64,000 nt of DNA from Methanobacteriota archaeon (GCA_016841265.1 JAENZL010000004.1:50108-114107); one strand, 5' to 3'; counted from the stretch's first letter, positions 1-9,036 are shown. Numbers and translations: made by a program. Notes: a model not told the origin generated them from the letters alone.

Positions 1-290
1 TCTGAATTATCCTGATTCTGAATTATCCTGACTCTGAATTATCCTGATTCTGAATTATCCTGATTCTGAATTATCCTGATTCTGAATTATCCTGACTCTG
101 AATTATCCTGGTTCTGTATTATTCTGATTCTGAATTATCCTGATTCTGAATTATCCTGACTCTGAATTATCCTGATTCTGAATTATCCTGATTCTGAATT
201 ATCCTGGTTCGGAATTATCCTGATTCTGAATTATCCTGACTCTGAATTATCTTGACTCTGAATTATCTTGACTCTGAATTATCCTGATTC
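1..290. repeat. 16-bp tandem repeat array, about 18 copies
   Basis: A 16-bp unit (TCTGAATTATCCTGAT, last base T or C) is repeated almost without interruption from the window edge to about 290, with single-base variants. It runs into the 3' end of the ABC ATPase gene and supplies that gene's last codons and stop. The unit length is not a multiple of three, so copy-number change would alter the protein tail. Confidence 0.95.
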
Positions 291-1180
291 TGAATTATTC
301 CGTCTTTTACGAGCACGACCCTGTCCGCGTATTTTGCGATATCCGGGTCATGGGTAATCATCACAATAGTCCGGCCTTCTTCGTTAAGTTTTGTGAACAT
401 GTTCAGGATTTCACAACCGGTCTTAGAATCCAGGTTCCCGGTGGGTTCATCCGCAAGGAGAATGGACGGGTCGTTGATAAGGGCGCGGGCAATTGCAACT
501 CTCTGTGACTGGCCTCCCGAAAGCTCACTTGGTTTATGGTGCATGCGGTCTTCGAGCCCAACCAGTTTCAGGAGGTCCCTTGCCTTTTTGTGAGAGTCAA
601 CCCCGGGCCTGGCATTTGCGTATGTAGGAAGCTCCACATTTTCAAGGGCATTAAGCCGCGGGATAAGGTTAAAAGTCTGGAATATGAAACCTATCTCCAG
701 CCCCCTGAGCCTGGCGATCTCCTTGTCCGAAAGTTTGTTGACATCCCTGCCTTTAATAATGATCTTTCCCTCAGTAGGCCTGTCGAGAAAACCGATAAGG
801 TTCATAAGAGTGCTTTTTCCGGAGCCTGAAGGTCCCATGATTGCAAGGAAATCCCCTTCCCGGACTGTCAGGTTGATCTCGTGAAGGATAAGAACTTCCA
901 TATCTCCAAGCGTGTAGCTCTTTTTGACATTGATAACCTCGATAATAGGGGCAGCTTCCACCGAGCCTGCACCCTGAGAACGATTTTTTGAACGGCGCAC
1001 CTCGCATACGAAGGACTCTTCATCTGTCGACTCCTTATCGGGAACCAAATTCCGGCCTTCAGAGGGAAGAGCATCCCCTTCAATCCCTGAAGCTTCGCTT
1101 CCGGCTTCCGGACCTGGATTCTCGAGCCCTGAATCATCATCGGATATTATATTTTCCATGTCCACTCCACTGTTTTTCAT
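263..1180 (-). CDS. ABC transporter ATP-binding protein, MacB/LolD type
   Basis: ATPase subunit of an ABC transporter of the MacB/LolD/FtsE class, which powers a FtsX-like permease for export or release from the membrane. The Walker A motif (GPSGSGKST), the LSGGQ-type signature (ELSGGQSQRVAIARAL) and Walker B (LLADEPTGNLDS) are intact. About 80 residues before the ABC fold are acidic and low in complexity, which is unusual; translation may instead start at the internal Met8 (about 1159). The last nine or so codons lie in the 16-bp repeat array. The permease is probably beyond the left edge. Two winged-helix regulators follow upstream on the same strand and may control it. Confidence 0.9.
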   Translation of the reverse strand: MKNSGVDMENIISDDDSGLENPGPEAGSEASGIEGDALPSEGRNLVPDKESTDEESFVCEVRRSKNRSQGAGSVEAAPIIEVINVKKSYTLGDMEVLILHEINLTVREGDFLAIMGPSGSGKSTLMNLIGFLDRPTEGKIIIKGRDVNKLSDKEIARLRGLEIGFIFQTFNLIPRLNALENVELPTYANARPGVDSHKKARDLLKLVGLEDRMHHKPSELSGGQSQRVAIARALINDPSILLADEPTGNLDSKTGCEILNMFTKLNEEGRTIVMITHDPDIAKYADRVVLVKDGIIQNQDNSESR

Positions 1181-1211
1181 ATATTGAAGCTAATGGTACC
1201 GCCAGGCAAAT

Positions 1212-1649
1212 TCACCCTATTAATATATCATTGTTCTGACTTTTATGCTTTGAGCCTCGTGATGCAGGACAACTGTTCAATACCCTGAGTACCGAAGAAG
1301 GGTCGGCTTTTTTTCCGGGGACCAGCACGATAAGCTGATCCACTGTGACGTACACTTTTATTTTCCGCCCTTTCCGGCTCCACCTTACCTGCTGGACACT
1401 GATCAGGCCCGATTCCTCCAGGGCATCAAGGTTGTATTTCAGGGTATTGAGCCGTATACCCAGAGCTTCCGAAAGGTCCCCTGCAGACATGCTTTTTTTG
1501 CCAAGAATTTCAAGGATTTTAAGGGAAGTTTCATTGGAGAGAGACCTTGCAAGCTTTCTGGAATCTCCGGAAAAGGGAAGGATCAGCAATTTCCCCTGTT
1601 TTTCAAAGGAAGTCACCCTGGTGTTCGGATTCTGTTCTGGCATTTTCAC
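1212..1649 (-). CDS. ArsR-like winged-helix transcriptional regulator
   Basis: A 145-residue DNA-binding protein. The central part (SLKILEILGKKSMSAGDLSEAL, read in two parts around residues 43-64) followed by a recognition helix and a wing (residues 65-110) fits ArsR-type winged helix proteins common in methanogens. It has no obvious metal-binding Cys cluster. It is co-directional with the ABC ATPase gene 31 bp downstream and with a GbsR-like regulator upstream, so a regulatory link to the transporter is plausible but inferred. Met3 is an alternative start. Confidence 0.75.
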   Translation of the reverse strand: MKMPEQNPNTRVTSFEKQGKLLILPFSGDSRKLARSLSNETSLKILEILGKKSMSAGDLSEALGIRLNTLKYNLDALEESGLISVQQVRWSRKGRKIKVYVTVDQLIVLVPGKKADPSSVLRVLNSCPASRGSKHKSQNNDILIG

Positions 1650-1688
1650 CCCTTACAAGTATAAAGCAGCCGGGATTCGATAGAAAAT

Positions 1689-2174
1689 TCAGGATTCCCG
1701 GCTGAGCTCCTCAAGTTTTTCGAGCATTTCCTCAAGCACAGAATCAAGCTTGAGCATATCCCGATGGTAGCGCCTGAGAATCTCAAGCTTCTCCTGCTGC
1801 TTTTCGCTCAACTCTTCCTTTTCAAAGCGTTTTATCATACGAGGAATTTCAACAGCTGCCGGCTGGGTTTCATTAGCTCTTGTCCTTAGCAACTGCCCCA
1901 TAGCAATTTTCAGGATATCTTTGTCGGTATGAACATAGACCTTCCTGGTGCCCGGCTTTGTACTTCGGGTAATTAAGCCCGAGGGTTCAAGCTGCCGGAT
2001 CTTATTGCTCACCGAAGCAAGGGAGTAACCGGTTTCTTCAGCGAGCTCACTCATAGCCAGCTCCCCGGGTTCGATAAAAGCCCGTGCAAAGATGGTGGCC
2101 ATCAGACTGTCCATCCCATAGGCTTTGCCAACATTCTGATAAAAAGCAATAAATTCTCTATCAATTTCATCCAT
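1689..2174 (-). CDS. GbsR/MarR-family transcriptional regulator
   Basis: A 161-residue protein with a winged helix at about residues 38-80 (SELAEETGYSLASVSNKIRQL), where GbsR-type regulators carry theirs, followed by a basic wing and a long charged coiled coil (residues 105-158) suited to dimerisation. GbsR-like proteins often control osmolyte or drug transport genes. It is the first gene of the minus-strand group leading to the ABC ATPase. A perfect 11-bp inverted repeat lies 22 bp before its start codon and is a likely autoregulatory operator. Confidence 0.8.
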   Translation of the reverse strand: MDEIDREFIAFYQNVGKAYGMDSLMATIFARAFIEPGELAMSELAEETGYSLASVSNKIRQLEPSGLITRSTKPGTRKVYVHTDKDILKIAMGQLLRTRANETQPAAVEIPRMIKRFEKEELSEKQQEKLEILRRYHRDMLKLDSVLEEMLEKLEELSRES

Positions 2175-2195
2175 GAAAGGTCATTAAGTTCCATT

Positions 2196-2225
2196 TACTA
2201 TTTTTAGTATTTAGTAAAAATAGTA
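2196..2225. promoter_or_regulatory. 11-bp perfect inverted repeat, likely operator of the GbsR-like gene
   Basis: TACTATTTTTA (2196-2206) and TAAAAATAGTA (2215-2225) form a perfect inverted repeat with an 8-bp spacer, ending 22 bp upstream of the GbsR-like start codon. Its position over the expected promoter and its symmetry suit a dimeric winged-helix repressor. The sequence is directly visible; the role is inferred. Confidence 0.55.
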
Positions 2226-2599
2226 TAGATATGAAATTACTTAAAAGTATCCCAGCCGGACGGAAATCCGGAACAGCCAGAAAAAGAAAAAAAGGGAAAG
2301 GACTGGAGGTTTCAGTTTGCTCACGGGAAATTTTTTGTTGATTTTACTCAAAGGTTGCCCTGAGATGGACGAAACGTCAGAATTTCCGAACATTGGCAGA
2401 AATTCAGAGAGAAAAGAGTGAAAAAAATAGGAGTGCATGAGATTAAAAAAATAATGTAAGTAATCGAGAGATTCTGTTTTAGAGAATTTATCGTATTTTT
2501 ATTTACAGATAATATATTTTAAAATACATGCAATCGTGGGTTAAATTTATATACTTTAATGTCTACAGTCAGTTACCGGTTGCCGAGAAAAGGAGGCAA
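2226..2599. other. intergenic region between GbsR-like gene and amt
   Basis: No convincing gene. A short minus-strand open frame here is compositionally biased, with Phe runs from A-rich DNA, and lacks a ribosome-binding site. The AT-rich sequence AATTTATATACTTT at about 2543-2556 is the likely TATA element of amt. I searched for a GGTA-N6-TACC NrpR operator near it and found none with one mismatch or less. Confidence 0.5.
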
Positions 2600-4018
2600 A
2601 TGAGAATTATGTTAAAAAACCTGGAAAATATTGGAAAATTATTATTGTTAACCTGTGTGATACTTATCGCATTGTCATCACCGGGAGCAGCTGTGACGGC
2701 AGAGGAAAACGCGCAGGCGATCTCTGACGTGCAGACAGCTCTTACCTTTGTATGGCTCCTGGTAGCAAGTGCCCTGGTATTCTTCATGCATACCGGGTTC
2801 TCAATGGTAGAAATCGGGCTTACGAGAAGCAAAAACACGGCAAACATTCTCATGAAAAACTTCATGACCGTGGTTCTCGGGATCCTGGTCTACTGGGCCG
2901 TGGGTTGGGGTGTCATGTATGGAGCTGATGCTTCAGGCCTGATAGGGACTGACCAGTTCTTCTTAATGGGGGCCGACAACGCGACCTTTAACGGCTGGTT
3001 CTTCCAGATGGTCTTTGCAGCAACCGGAGCAACTATCGTATCCGGGGCAATGGCTGAACGTACTGATTTCAAGGCATATCTGGTCTACTGTATCCTGATG
3101 GTTGCAATAATCTACCCCATTTACGGACACTGGGTCTGGAGCGGGGCTGACATGGCACTCCTGACCGGAGCTGAGAGCCCGATCGTCAAGGCAATCGGAG
3201 TCGCACACCACGACTTTGCGGGATCGGGAGTCGTACACTCCATTGGCGGATACTCTGCCCTTGCAGGAGTAATCCTCGTGGGGGCCAGGATAGGCAAGTT
3301 CAAGAAAGGAAAGCCTATGGCAATTCCGGGCCACAACCTGGCATTTGCTTTCTTCGGGACTTTGATCCTTGCCCTTGGCTGGATAGGGTTCAACGGAGGA
3401 AGTACCCTTGACGGAAACGATGCTTACATGAACCTTGTCGTGGTCAACACTTTCATTGCAGGCGCTGCAGGCGCTGTCATAGTAATGCTGATCACCTGGA
3501 TGAAGACAGGGAAACCTGACCCGTCCCTTACAGCAAACGGGCTTCTCGGCGGACTTGTTGCAATCACCGCCCCCTGTGGATCAGTTAGTCCCTGGGCAGC
3601 CCTTGTTATCGGAACCATTGCAGGATTTGTGATTTATTTCGGGGTAATGTTCAACGAAAACGTCCTCAAGGTAGACGACCCCGTAGGTGCGATTGTAGTA
3701 CACGGGTACTGCGGAAGCTGGGGCCTGCTCTCAGTAGGGCTTTTCTCCATAGGAATGGGGAACGGAATCCTTGCAGACGCGGTCTATGCCGCTGAAGTCC
3801 CGGGCCTGCTCTATGGCGGTGGAATAGGACTGCTAACAATCCAGACAGTGGCTGTAATCATCAGCATGATCTGGGGATTCGGGATGTCATATATAATCTT
3901 CAAGATAATTGACGCAGTAATCGGACTGCGGGTGCCCGAAGACGTTGAAATCATGGGTCTGGACATCGCTGAACACGGCATAAGGGCATACCCTGAATAC
4001 CAGCCTGCAGAGGACTAA
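2600..4018 (+). CDS. amt: ammonium transporter Amt
   Basis: Membrane channel for ammonium uptake. After a signal-like hydrophobic N-terminus the protein has about 11 transmembrane segments, with family motifs including GAMAERTDF, the first pore histidine in VVHSIGG and the second in VVHGYCGSWG. AGGAGG at 2591-2596 precedes two in-frame ATGs (2600 and 2609). An upstream ATG at 2528 is also in frame but has no ribosome-binding site. glnK follows 12 bp downstream, the usual Amt-GlnK pair in which GlnK blocks the channel when nitrogen is sufficient. Expression is expected to respond to nitrogen, though I found no clear operator. Confidence 0.95.
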   Translation: MRIMLKNLENIGKLLLLTCVILIALSSPGAAVTAEENAQAISDVQTALTFVWLLVASALVFFMHTGFSMVEIGLTRSKNTANILMKNFMTVVLGILVYWAVGWGVMYGADASGLIGTDQFFLMGADNATFNGWFFQMVFAATGATIVSGAMAERTDFKAYLVYCILMVAIIYPIYGHWVWSGADMALLTGAESPIVKAIGVAHHDFAGSGVVHSIGGYSALAGVILVGARIGKFKKGKPMAIPGHNLAFAFFGTLILALGWIGFNGGSTLDGNDAYMNLVVVNTFIAGAAGAVIVMLITWMKTGKPDPSLTANGLLGGLVAITAPCGSVSPWAALVIGTIAGFVIYFGVMFNENVLKVDDPVGAIVVHGYCGSWGLLSVGLFSIGMGNGILADAVYAAEVPGLLYGGGIGLLTIQTVAVIISMIWGFGMSYIIFKIIDAVIGLRVPEDVEIMGLDIAEHGIRAYPEYQPAED

Positions 4019-4030
4019 GAGGTGATCTGA

Positions 4031-4369
<339 letters not shown>

Positions 4370-4440
4370 AAGCATCCCTCTCCTATTTCCTTAATTTATT
4401 TCCCGGGGTGAAAAACACCTGAAAAGGATCATTCCAAAAA

Positions 4441-4475
4441 ATCTCAAAACATCAAAACATCAAAACATCAAAACC
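4441..4475. repeat. 10-bp tandem repeat
   Basis: About three copies of a CAAAACATCA-like unit in the spacer between glnK and the next gene. It is one of many locus-specific short repeats in this window. Nothing else is visible in the 235-bp spacer apart from an AT-rich possible promoter near 4537. Confidence 0.7.
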
Positions 4476-4604
4476 GTTAAAAGCTAAAAAGCTGCAGACC
4501 TGCAAAAAACAAAGATCAAATTGTATTCTCTTCAAATTTTAATAAACATGAAATTGATAATAAAACCCAGACAGTAAAAACAACTTTAAACCCGGTAGGT
4601 ATCC

Positions 4605-5054
4605 ATGATGTCAGAATTCAAATCAGTATCAGAATTCAATGCAAAAAACGTAAACTTCGAGATCCCTCGAGGATACGGAACGTCCATCATCAAGTTTTAT
4701 TTCTGGATCGGGCTCGTATCCGCAGTCCTGCTGAGGGCCATAATAATAGCTGACCACTACAGCGCATTCTACGCAAAAGTGATCTGGTATCTCGGGGTCA
4801 CAGGATACCTCTGGTTCTTCATGCATAGATACCATATCGCTAAGCGCAGATTCAGCGTCATAAAGGACCTGGAGCTGCTTAAAAAAATCCGAACCCAGCA
4901 AAAACTCTCTGAAAAAGATATTGAAGGGCTCGATTATCTGCTATGGAGCCTCTCGGTTTCCAAAGAGCGCTCAAACTATCTGGTAATCTCGGTATTTTCC
5001 GTGATTTCAATCGTGTTGTCCCTTATTCTGGACCTGGGGATCCTTAACATCTAA
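4605..5054 (+). CDS. small membrane protein of unknown function
   Basis: I do not recognise this 149-residue protein. It has an N-terminal soluble stretch, two hydrophobic segments at about residues 27-46 and 52-72, a basic helix-rich loop (HRYHIAKRRF, then about 40 charged residues), and a C-terminal hydrophobic segment (about 125-147), so three membrane helices are likely. Codon use matches its neighbours. The start follows CGGTAGGT with two adjacent ATGs (4605, 4608). It stands alone between the amt-glnK pair and two Hsp20-like genes. Confidence 0.6.
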   Translation: MMSEFKSVSEFNAKNVNFEIPRGYGTSIIKFYFWIGLVSAVLLRAIIIADHYSAFYAKVIWYLGVTGYLWFFMHRYHIAKRRFSVIKDLELLKKIRTQQKLSEKDIEGLDYLLWSLSVSKERSNYLVISVFSVISIVLSLILDLGILNI

Positions 5055-5303
5055 AAGGGACTTCCCCCAATTTTCTCCCCTACTATTTTTACATGAAATT
5101 CAACAATTCTTGAATCAAAACTTTCGAAATCAAACTTTTTTAGGCTTGAAGAGTTCCGGAAACTTCTCACCTTAAACTGCCTGGAACCACCCTAAAACAT
5201 CTGAAAAAACATGAAAAAACCAGAGAACACCTTAAAACATCTTAAACCAGAGAAACAGGACCACTTGCCGCTCCAGAATATATTTAAAGATATGAATAAG
5301 AAA

Positions 5304-5314
5304 TCTATATAATA
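5304..5314 (+). promoter_or_regulatory. TATA element of the Hsp20-like pair
   Basis: TCTATATAATA lies about 32 bp before the start codon at 5346, a spacing that allows a short leader carrying the GGGGGAG ribosome-binding site at 5335-5341. The preceding 250 bp (5055-5303) is AT-rich and shows no gene. Confidence 0.5.
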
Positions 5315-5345
5315 CATAGCTGATTATGATCTTAGGGGGAGTGTT

Positions 5346-5645
5346 ATGGCAGAAGTTTTGAGATTATCCCCAGCTATCTGCGCATATCCTGACGAGAAGT
5401 ATGAAAATTTGAAGATTGAAGTTATACTTCCGGGGATTGAGAAAGAAAACAGATATTTCAAGCTGGCAGAAGACGGTTTCTACGTAAAAGCGACAAAAGA
5501 GGGAGTGGAATACGTAGACAGTTATTCGATCTGCTGCCCGGTAAACACTGACAAAGCCGTTGCCACCTATTCAAAAGGGATTCTGAAGGTCACTGTCCCC
5601 TACCAGGAGCCCTTTGAAAATGTAGTGGACGTGAAAATCGAATAA
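5346..5645 (+). CDS. Hsp20/alpha-crystallin-like protein, copy 1
   Basis: A 99-residue protein consisting almost only of an alpha-crystallin-like beta-sandwich (YENLKIEVILPGIEKEN near the start and KGILKVTVPYQEP near the end, the characteristic last strands). It lacks the N-terminal arm and C-terminal I-x-I tail used by typical small heat-shock proteins to form large oligomers, so it may be a minimal or divergent chaperone. A clear GGGGGAG ribosome-binding site precedes the ATG. A second homologue follows 62 bp downstream. Confidence 0.8.
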   Translation: MAEVLRLSPAICAYPDEKYENLKIEVILPGIEKENRYFKLAEDGFYVKATKEGVEYVDSYSICCPVNTDKAVATYSKGILKVTVPYQEPFENVVDVKIE

Positions 5646-5707
5646 ATGCCTGAAACAGTAAACAGGAATCCAGACCGGAGTACCTAATTTTTTCGGGGAG
5701 GGGCATT

Positions 5708-6016
5708 ATGGAAAATCCGATACCTAAGATAATGAAAACTCCTATAATAGCAATGTATCATGATGATGAGCATGAAAACCTCACAGTTGAGGTTGAATTG
5801 CCGGATGTGGAAAATGAAAACATAACCCTCATGATGCATGAGAACAGCTTTTATCTGAAGGCCTTCAGCAATAGCGTTGAGTACCTGGGGTCCTTTTTTA
5901 TGGACGGGCCTGTGGACCCCGAAAAAGCCATAGCGACGAACAATAAAGGTATGCTTACGATTAACGTCCCATATAAAAAAGGCTTCCTGTGCGCAAGAAA
6001 CATACCAATTAAATAA
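5708..6016 (+). CDS. Hsp20/alpha-crystallin-like protein, copy 2
   Basis: A 102-residue paralogue of the preceding gene: HENLTVEVELPDVENEN, KAFSNSVEYLG and KGMLTINVPYKKG align with the corresponding segments of copy 1, so the pair arose by tandem duplication and then diverged. It also lacks the C-terminal I-x-I anchor. GGGGAGGGGC precedes the ATG. Probably co-transcribed with copy 1. A role as a small chaperone is inferred from the fold only. Confidence 0.8.
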   Translation: MENPIPKIMKTPIIAMYHDDEHENLTVEVELPDVENENITLMMHENSFYLKAFSNSVEYLGSFFMDGPVDPEKAIATNNKGMLTINVPYKKGFLCARNIPIK

Positions 6017-6108
6017 AAGCTATGGGCTAGAATCGGAATGTAAAAACAGAAAACTTATTTTTTTGATATTAATTTTACCCGTATTCCTTGAAAAGAAGAG
6101 GGAATCCC

Positions 6109-6318
6109 ATGAAGATAGTAAAATGCGGAGATCTTGGATTCAGGTGCAATTTTATTGCAACCGGCACCAACGCCGAGCAGGTAAAAAAAGAAATGTTCGA
6201 GCACATAGAAAAGGAACATAAGGACCTTCTCGAAGAGATGTCCGAAGACGACATAAACCACATAAAATACAGGATCTCGACTCTTCTTGCCCGGAGCTGC
6301 GGCTGCGGTGCCCTTTGA
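6109..6318 (+). CDS. DUF1059 family small protein
   Basis: A 69-residue protein with the DUF1059 pattern: KCGDLGFRCNFIATG near the start, then a charged helix (EQVKKEMFEHIEKEH). Members are small Cys-containing proteins of unknown function found in many archaea and bacteria. Unusually, it ends with a C-x-C (CGCG) motif that could bind metal. I chose the ATG at 6109 with GAGGG upstream; an in-frame TTG at 6088 would add seven residues. Confidence 0.75.
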   Translation: MKIVKCGDLGFRCNFIATGTNAEQVKKEMFEHIEKEHKDLLEEMSEDDINHIKYRISTLLARSCGCGAL

Positions 6319-6519
6319 AGCCAACCACCCGCCAATAAATTTACGGGCATGTAATGTGCCCTTGTTGACCAGATCCTGAGTTTAGCTCAGGGGTAGTTGA
6401 CTTCAATTTTGATTTTTACTTCCCTGAAACTTCCACATCCATATACAGATTTATTTCCGTTACTATTATAGTACACCCGTATTACACCCGTAGTTTCATT
6501 GAAATTGGGGACCCTTACC

Positions 6520-7014
6520 TCACAGGTTCAGCACCCAGATCCGGTAATTAAGCAATGCTGCGAAACTGACCCAGAGAAGGTAGGGGACCAGCAGAAGGGA
6601 AGCTGTTTTTGAAATTTTGCCGAAGAGGACTATTGTCAGGAAGATCGACAGCCAGAGCAGAATGATTTCCATGAAGGCATAAAAAGGAGACTGGAGCCCG
6701 AAAAAGAGAAAGGACCAGAGGATATTTAGTGCCAGCTGAAGCCCGAAAACAAAGATCCCCACTTTAACTTCCTTTCGCTCCAGGCCTTCTTCCCAGACCA
6801 GGTAAAGAGAAATCCCCATAAGGGCATACAGGATAATCCATACAGGGGAAAAAACCCAGGAGGGAGGGTTGAAAGCAGGCTTTTCAATAGCAGCATACCA
6901 GCTGTCAATGGAAGTTACCGTAAAAACCGATCCAACTGCCCCCGCAAGTTGACAGATCAGTACCGAAACAATGAGTCTGAATTTGTTTATTTCTTGAAGC
7001 ACATATCCCACCAC
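6520..7014 (-). CDS. tspO: TspO/MBR family membrane protein
   Basis: A 164-residue protein with five predicted membrane helices and the family landmarks: WYAAIEKPAFNPPSWVFSPVWIILY around residues 38-62 (read in parts), multiple Trp, and a final helix containing W and N residues (LLWVSFAALLNYRIW). TspO proteins bind porphyrins or other hydrophobic ligands and act in stress signalling. The neighbouring genes give no firm link. It is transcribed away from glnA, from the shared 290-bp spacer. Confidence 0.9.
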   Translation of the reverse strand: MVGYVLQEINKFRLIVSVLICQLAGAVGSVFTVTSIDSWYAAIEKPAFNPPSWVFSPVWIILYALMGISLYLVWEEGLERKEVKVGIFVFGLQLALNILWSFLFFGLQSPFYAFMEIILLWLSIFLTIVLFGKISKTASLLLVPYLLWVSFAALLNYRIWVLNL

Positions 7015-7248
7015 GCAATATCCGGTTCCCGGGAATTTCCGAGCCCTGGAGAATATAAAGTACTCAGGAATTATATACGTGAAATGATAAGTATCTATAC
7101 TAAAGGGAAGGAGATCTGTTAGCTGGATCTGTTAATAGGGTATGTTAACTGAAACTGTTAATAGCCAGGATCTCTTACCCGATTTCCCGAAAAAAACCAG
7201 TTTTCAAAAAACGTCCTTCCGAATTCCAATTCACAAAATAATAGAAAA

Positions 7249-7281
7249 TTATATATAAAATGAGATAGGCAATATATTACC
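7249..7281 (+). promoter_or_regulatory. glnA promoter with NrpR-like operator
   Basis: The TATA element TTATATATAA (7249-7258) is followed 9 bp later by GGCAATATATTACC (7268-7281), one mismatch from the GGTA-N6-TACC operator described for the nitrogen repressor NrpR in Methanosarcina mazei. The operator would overlap the transcription start, as expected for repression. The rest of the 290-bp spacer to tspO shows no gene. Confidence 0.65.
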
Positions 7282-7307
7282 GTGTGTCTAGTGAGGATGA
7301 CGTCAAG

Positions 7308-8654
7308 ATGGTGCAAACAAACAACATACCTAAGACTAAAGAAGATGTACTTCAGGCTGTAGTCGAGCGTGATGTGAAATTTATCAGGACTCAGTTTACC
7401 GATACACTCGGGATTATCAAAAGCTGGGCAATTCCTGTTGAACAGCTCGAAGAGGCCTTTGAAAACGGAGTCATGTTTGACGGCTCTTCCATTGAAGGAT
7501 TCACCCGAATCGAAGAATCCGACATGAAACTCGTACTTGACCCTTCGACTTTCAGAATTCTCCCCTGGAGACCCTCAACCGGAGCTGTTGCCAGGATTCT
7601 TGGAGATGTTTACCTCCCTAACGGAAAACCTTTCGAGGGAGACCCTAGATATGTTCTGAAGAGCGCAATTGCAGAAGCCGAAGAAATGGGCTATTCCATG
7701 AACGTTGGCCCGGAACTCGAATTCTTCCTCTTCAAACTGGACGAAAACGGAAACCCCACAACCGAACTTACAGACCAGGGCGGGTACTTTGACTTCGCAC
7801 CCCTGGACAAAGCCCAGGACGTCAGGAGAGACATTGACTATGCCCTGGAACACATGGGCTTCCATATCGAAGCTTCCCACCACGAAGTAGCCCCGTCCCA
7901 GCACGAAATCGACTTCAGGTTCGGAGACGTGCTGACCACGGCAGACAATGTGGTCACTTTCAAATACGTGGTTAAGTCCATAGCATACCACAAAGGTTAT
8001 TATGCAACCTTCATGCCAAAGCCCCTATTCGGCGAAAACGGCTCGGGTATGCACACCAACCAGTCCCTCTTCAAAGACGGCAAAAACGTCTTTTATGACC
8101 CTGAAACTCCGGACCAGCTTTCCAATGAGGCAAGATACTACATCGGTGGGTTGATGAAGCACATTAGAGAATTTGCAGCCGTAACAAACCCGGTGGTAAA
8201 CTCTTACAAGAGGCTCGTCCCGGGGTATGAAGCCCCCATTTATGTAACCTGGTCCGCCAGCAACAGGAGTTCCCTGATCAGGATTCCAGCCACCCGCGGC
8301 AACGGTACCAGGGTAGAACTCAGGTGCCCGGACCCGGCATGCAACCCCTACCTGGCCTTCGCCCTCATGCTGAAAGCCGGAATCGAAGGGATCAAGAACA
8401 AGATCGAGCCTGGAGAAGCGACCAACGTCAACATCTTCAACCTGACGGAAAAGGAGCGTGAAGAAAAAGGCATCGTATCCCTGCCCGGAAACCTTAAGGA
8501 AGCAGTCGAGGAGATGGAGCAGAGCAAATTCGTAAAGGAAGCCCTGGGGAAACATGTCTTCGAAAACTACCTCTGCTCAAAGACCGCCGAGTGGGACGAA
8601 TACAAAGCTGTTGTCCACTCCTGGGAACTCGACAGATATCTGTCGATGCTTTGA
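7308..8654 (+). CDS. glnA: glutamine synthetase, type I
   Basis: Makes glutamine from glutamate, ammonia and ATP in the cytoplasm. The 448-residue protein has the GSI landmarks DGSSIEGF, NGSGMHTNQ, KRLVPGYEAP and NRSSLIRIP. The region that carries the adenylylated Tyr in bacterial GSI-beta enzymes has no Tyr, so this is a GSI-alpha type enzyme controlled by feedback and protein partners such as GlnK. The ATG at 7308 has GAGGATGA at 7293-7300 just upstream; the in-frame GTG at 7284 would place the operator over the start and is less likely. It lies between the amt-glnK and glutamate synthase clusters. Confidence 0.97.
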   Translation: MVQTNNIPKTKEDVLQAVVERDVKFIRTQFTDTLGIIKSWAIPVEQLEEAFENGVMFDGSSIEGFTRIEESDMKLVLDPSTFRILPWRPSTGAVARILGDVYLPNGKPFEGDPRYVLKSAIAEAEEMGYSMNVGPELEFFLFKLDENGNPTTELTDQGGYFDFAPLDKAQDVRRDIDYALEHMGFHIEASHHEVAPSQHEIDFRFGDVLTTADNVVTFKYVVKSIAYHKGYYATFMPKPLFGENGSGMHTNQSLFKDGKNVFYDPETPDQLSNEARYYIGGLMKHIREFAAVTNPVVNSYKRLVPGYEAPIYVTWSASNRSSLIRIPATRGNGTRVELRCPDPACNPYLAFALMLKAGIEGIKNKIEPGEATNVNIFNLTEKEREEKGIVSLPGNLKEAVEEMEQSKFVKEALGKHVFENYLCSKTAEWDEYKAVVHSWELDRYLSML

Positions 8655-8943
8655 GTGTTTAACATCGGCATTATAGAACAGCACTGAAAATTAGGTGAAC
8701 TACCTCTTCCGGTCTCCTTCGGAGCCGAGGAAAGAGTCTTCTGCTTTTGAAGATAAAGCATCAGACATCCTCCAGGAAACATTGTGAATGCCTGCCGGAA
8801 AACTCAGGAGGAAAATGTTCCTGCCTGAAACCCCGGAAGGCATGTATATTTACCTGGGAAATGTACCCTCAGTTAAAAAGGAAAAAGTACACTATTAAGT
8901 ACATATATTAATTTATTATATAAGAGATATGAGAAAGTATTTC

Positions 8944-9036
8944 TTTTAATAAGTTCTTTTTGCAGGCATAAACCAGCATCGAAGTTCACGGCATGGACTG
9001 CCGTCAGAACCCCGTGATTTCCCTCACTTTTTTTCG
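8944..9036 (+). ncRNA. candidate small RNA downstream of glnA
   Basis: A TATA-like TTATTATATAAG (8913-8924) is followed, at the expected distance, by about 90 nt that includes a perfect hairpin (ACGGCA, loop TGGAC, TGCCGT at 8988-9004), a second possible pairing (TCACGG with CCGTGA at 9012-9017) and a T-run at 9028-9034. No open frame fits. The ends are estimates. It could instead be a processed glnA 3' region. Confidence 0.35.

Noticed and set aside
2540-2580. NrpR operator upstream of amt
   Set aside because: TACC occurs at 2574-2577, but the paired half-site is TACA, only a weak match; no site with one mismatch or less is present.
6372-6400. tRNA-like text (TTAGCTCAGGGGTAG) after the DUF1059 gene
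   Set aside because: It resembles a D-arm, but there is no acceptor stem, anticodon arm or T-arm around it. It is explained by a simple inverted repeat CCTGAG-TTTAG-CTCAGG.
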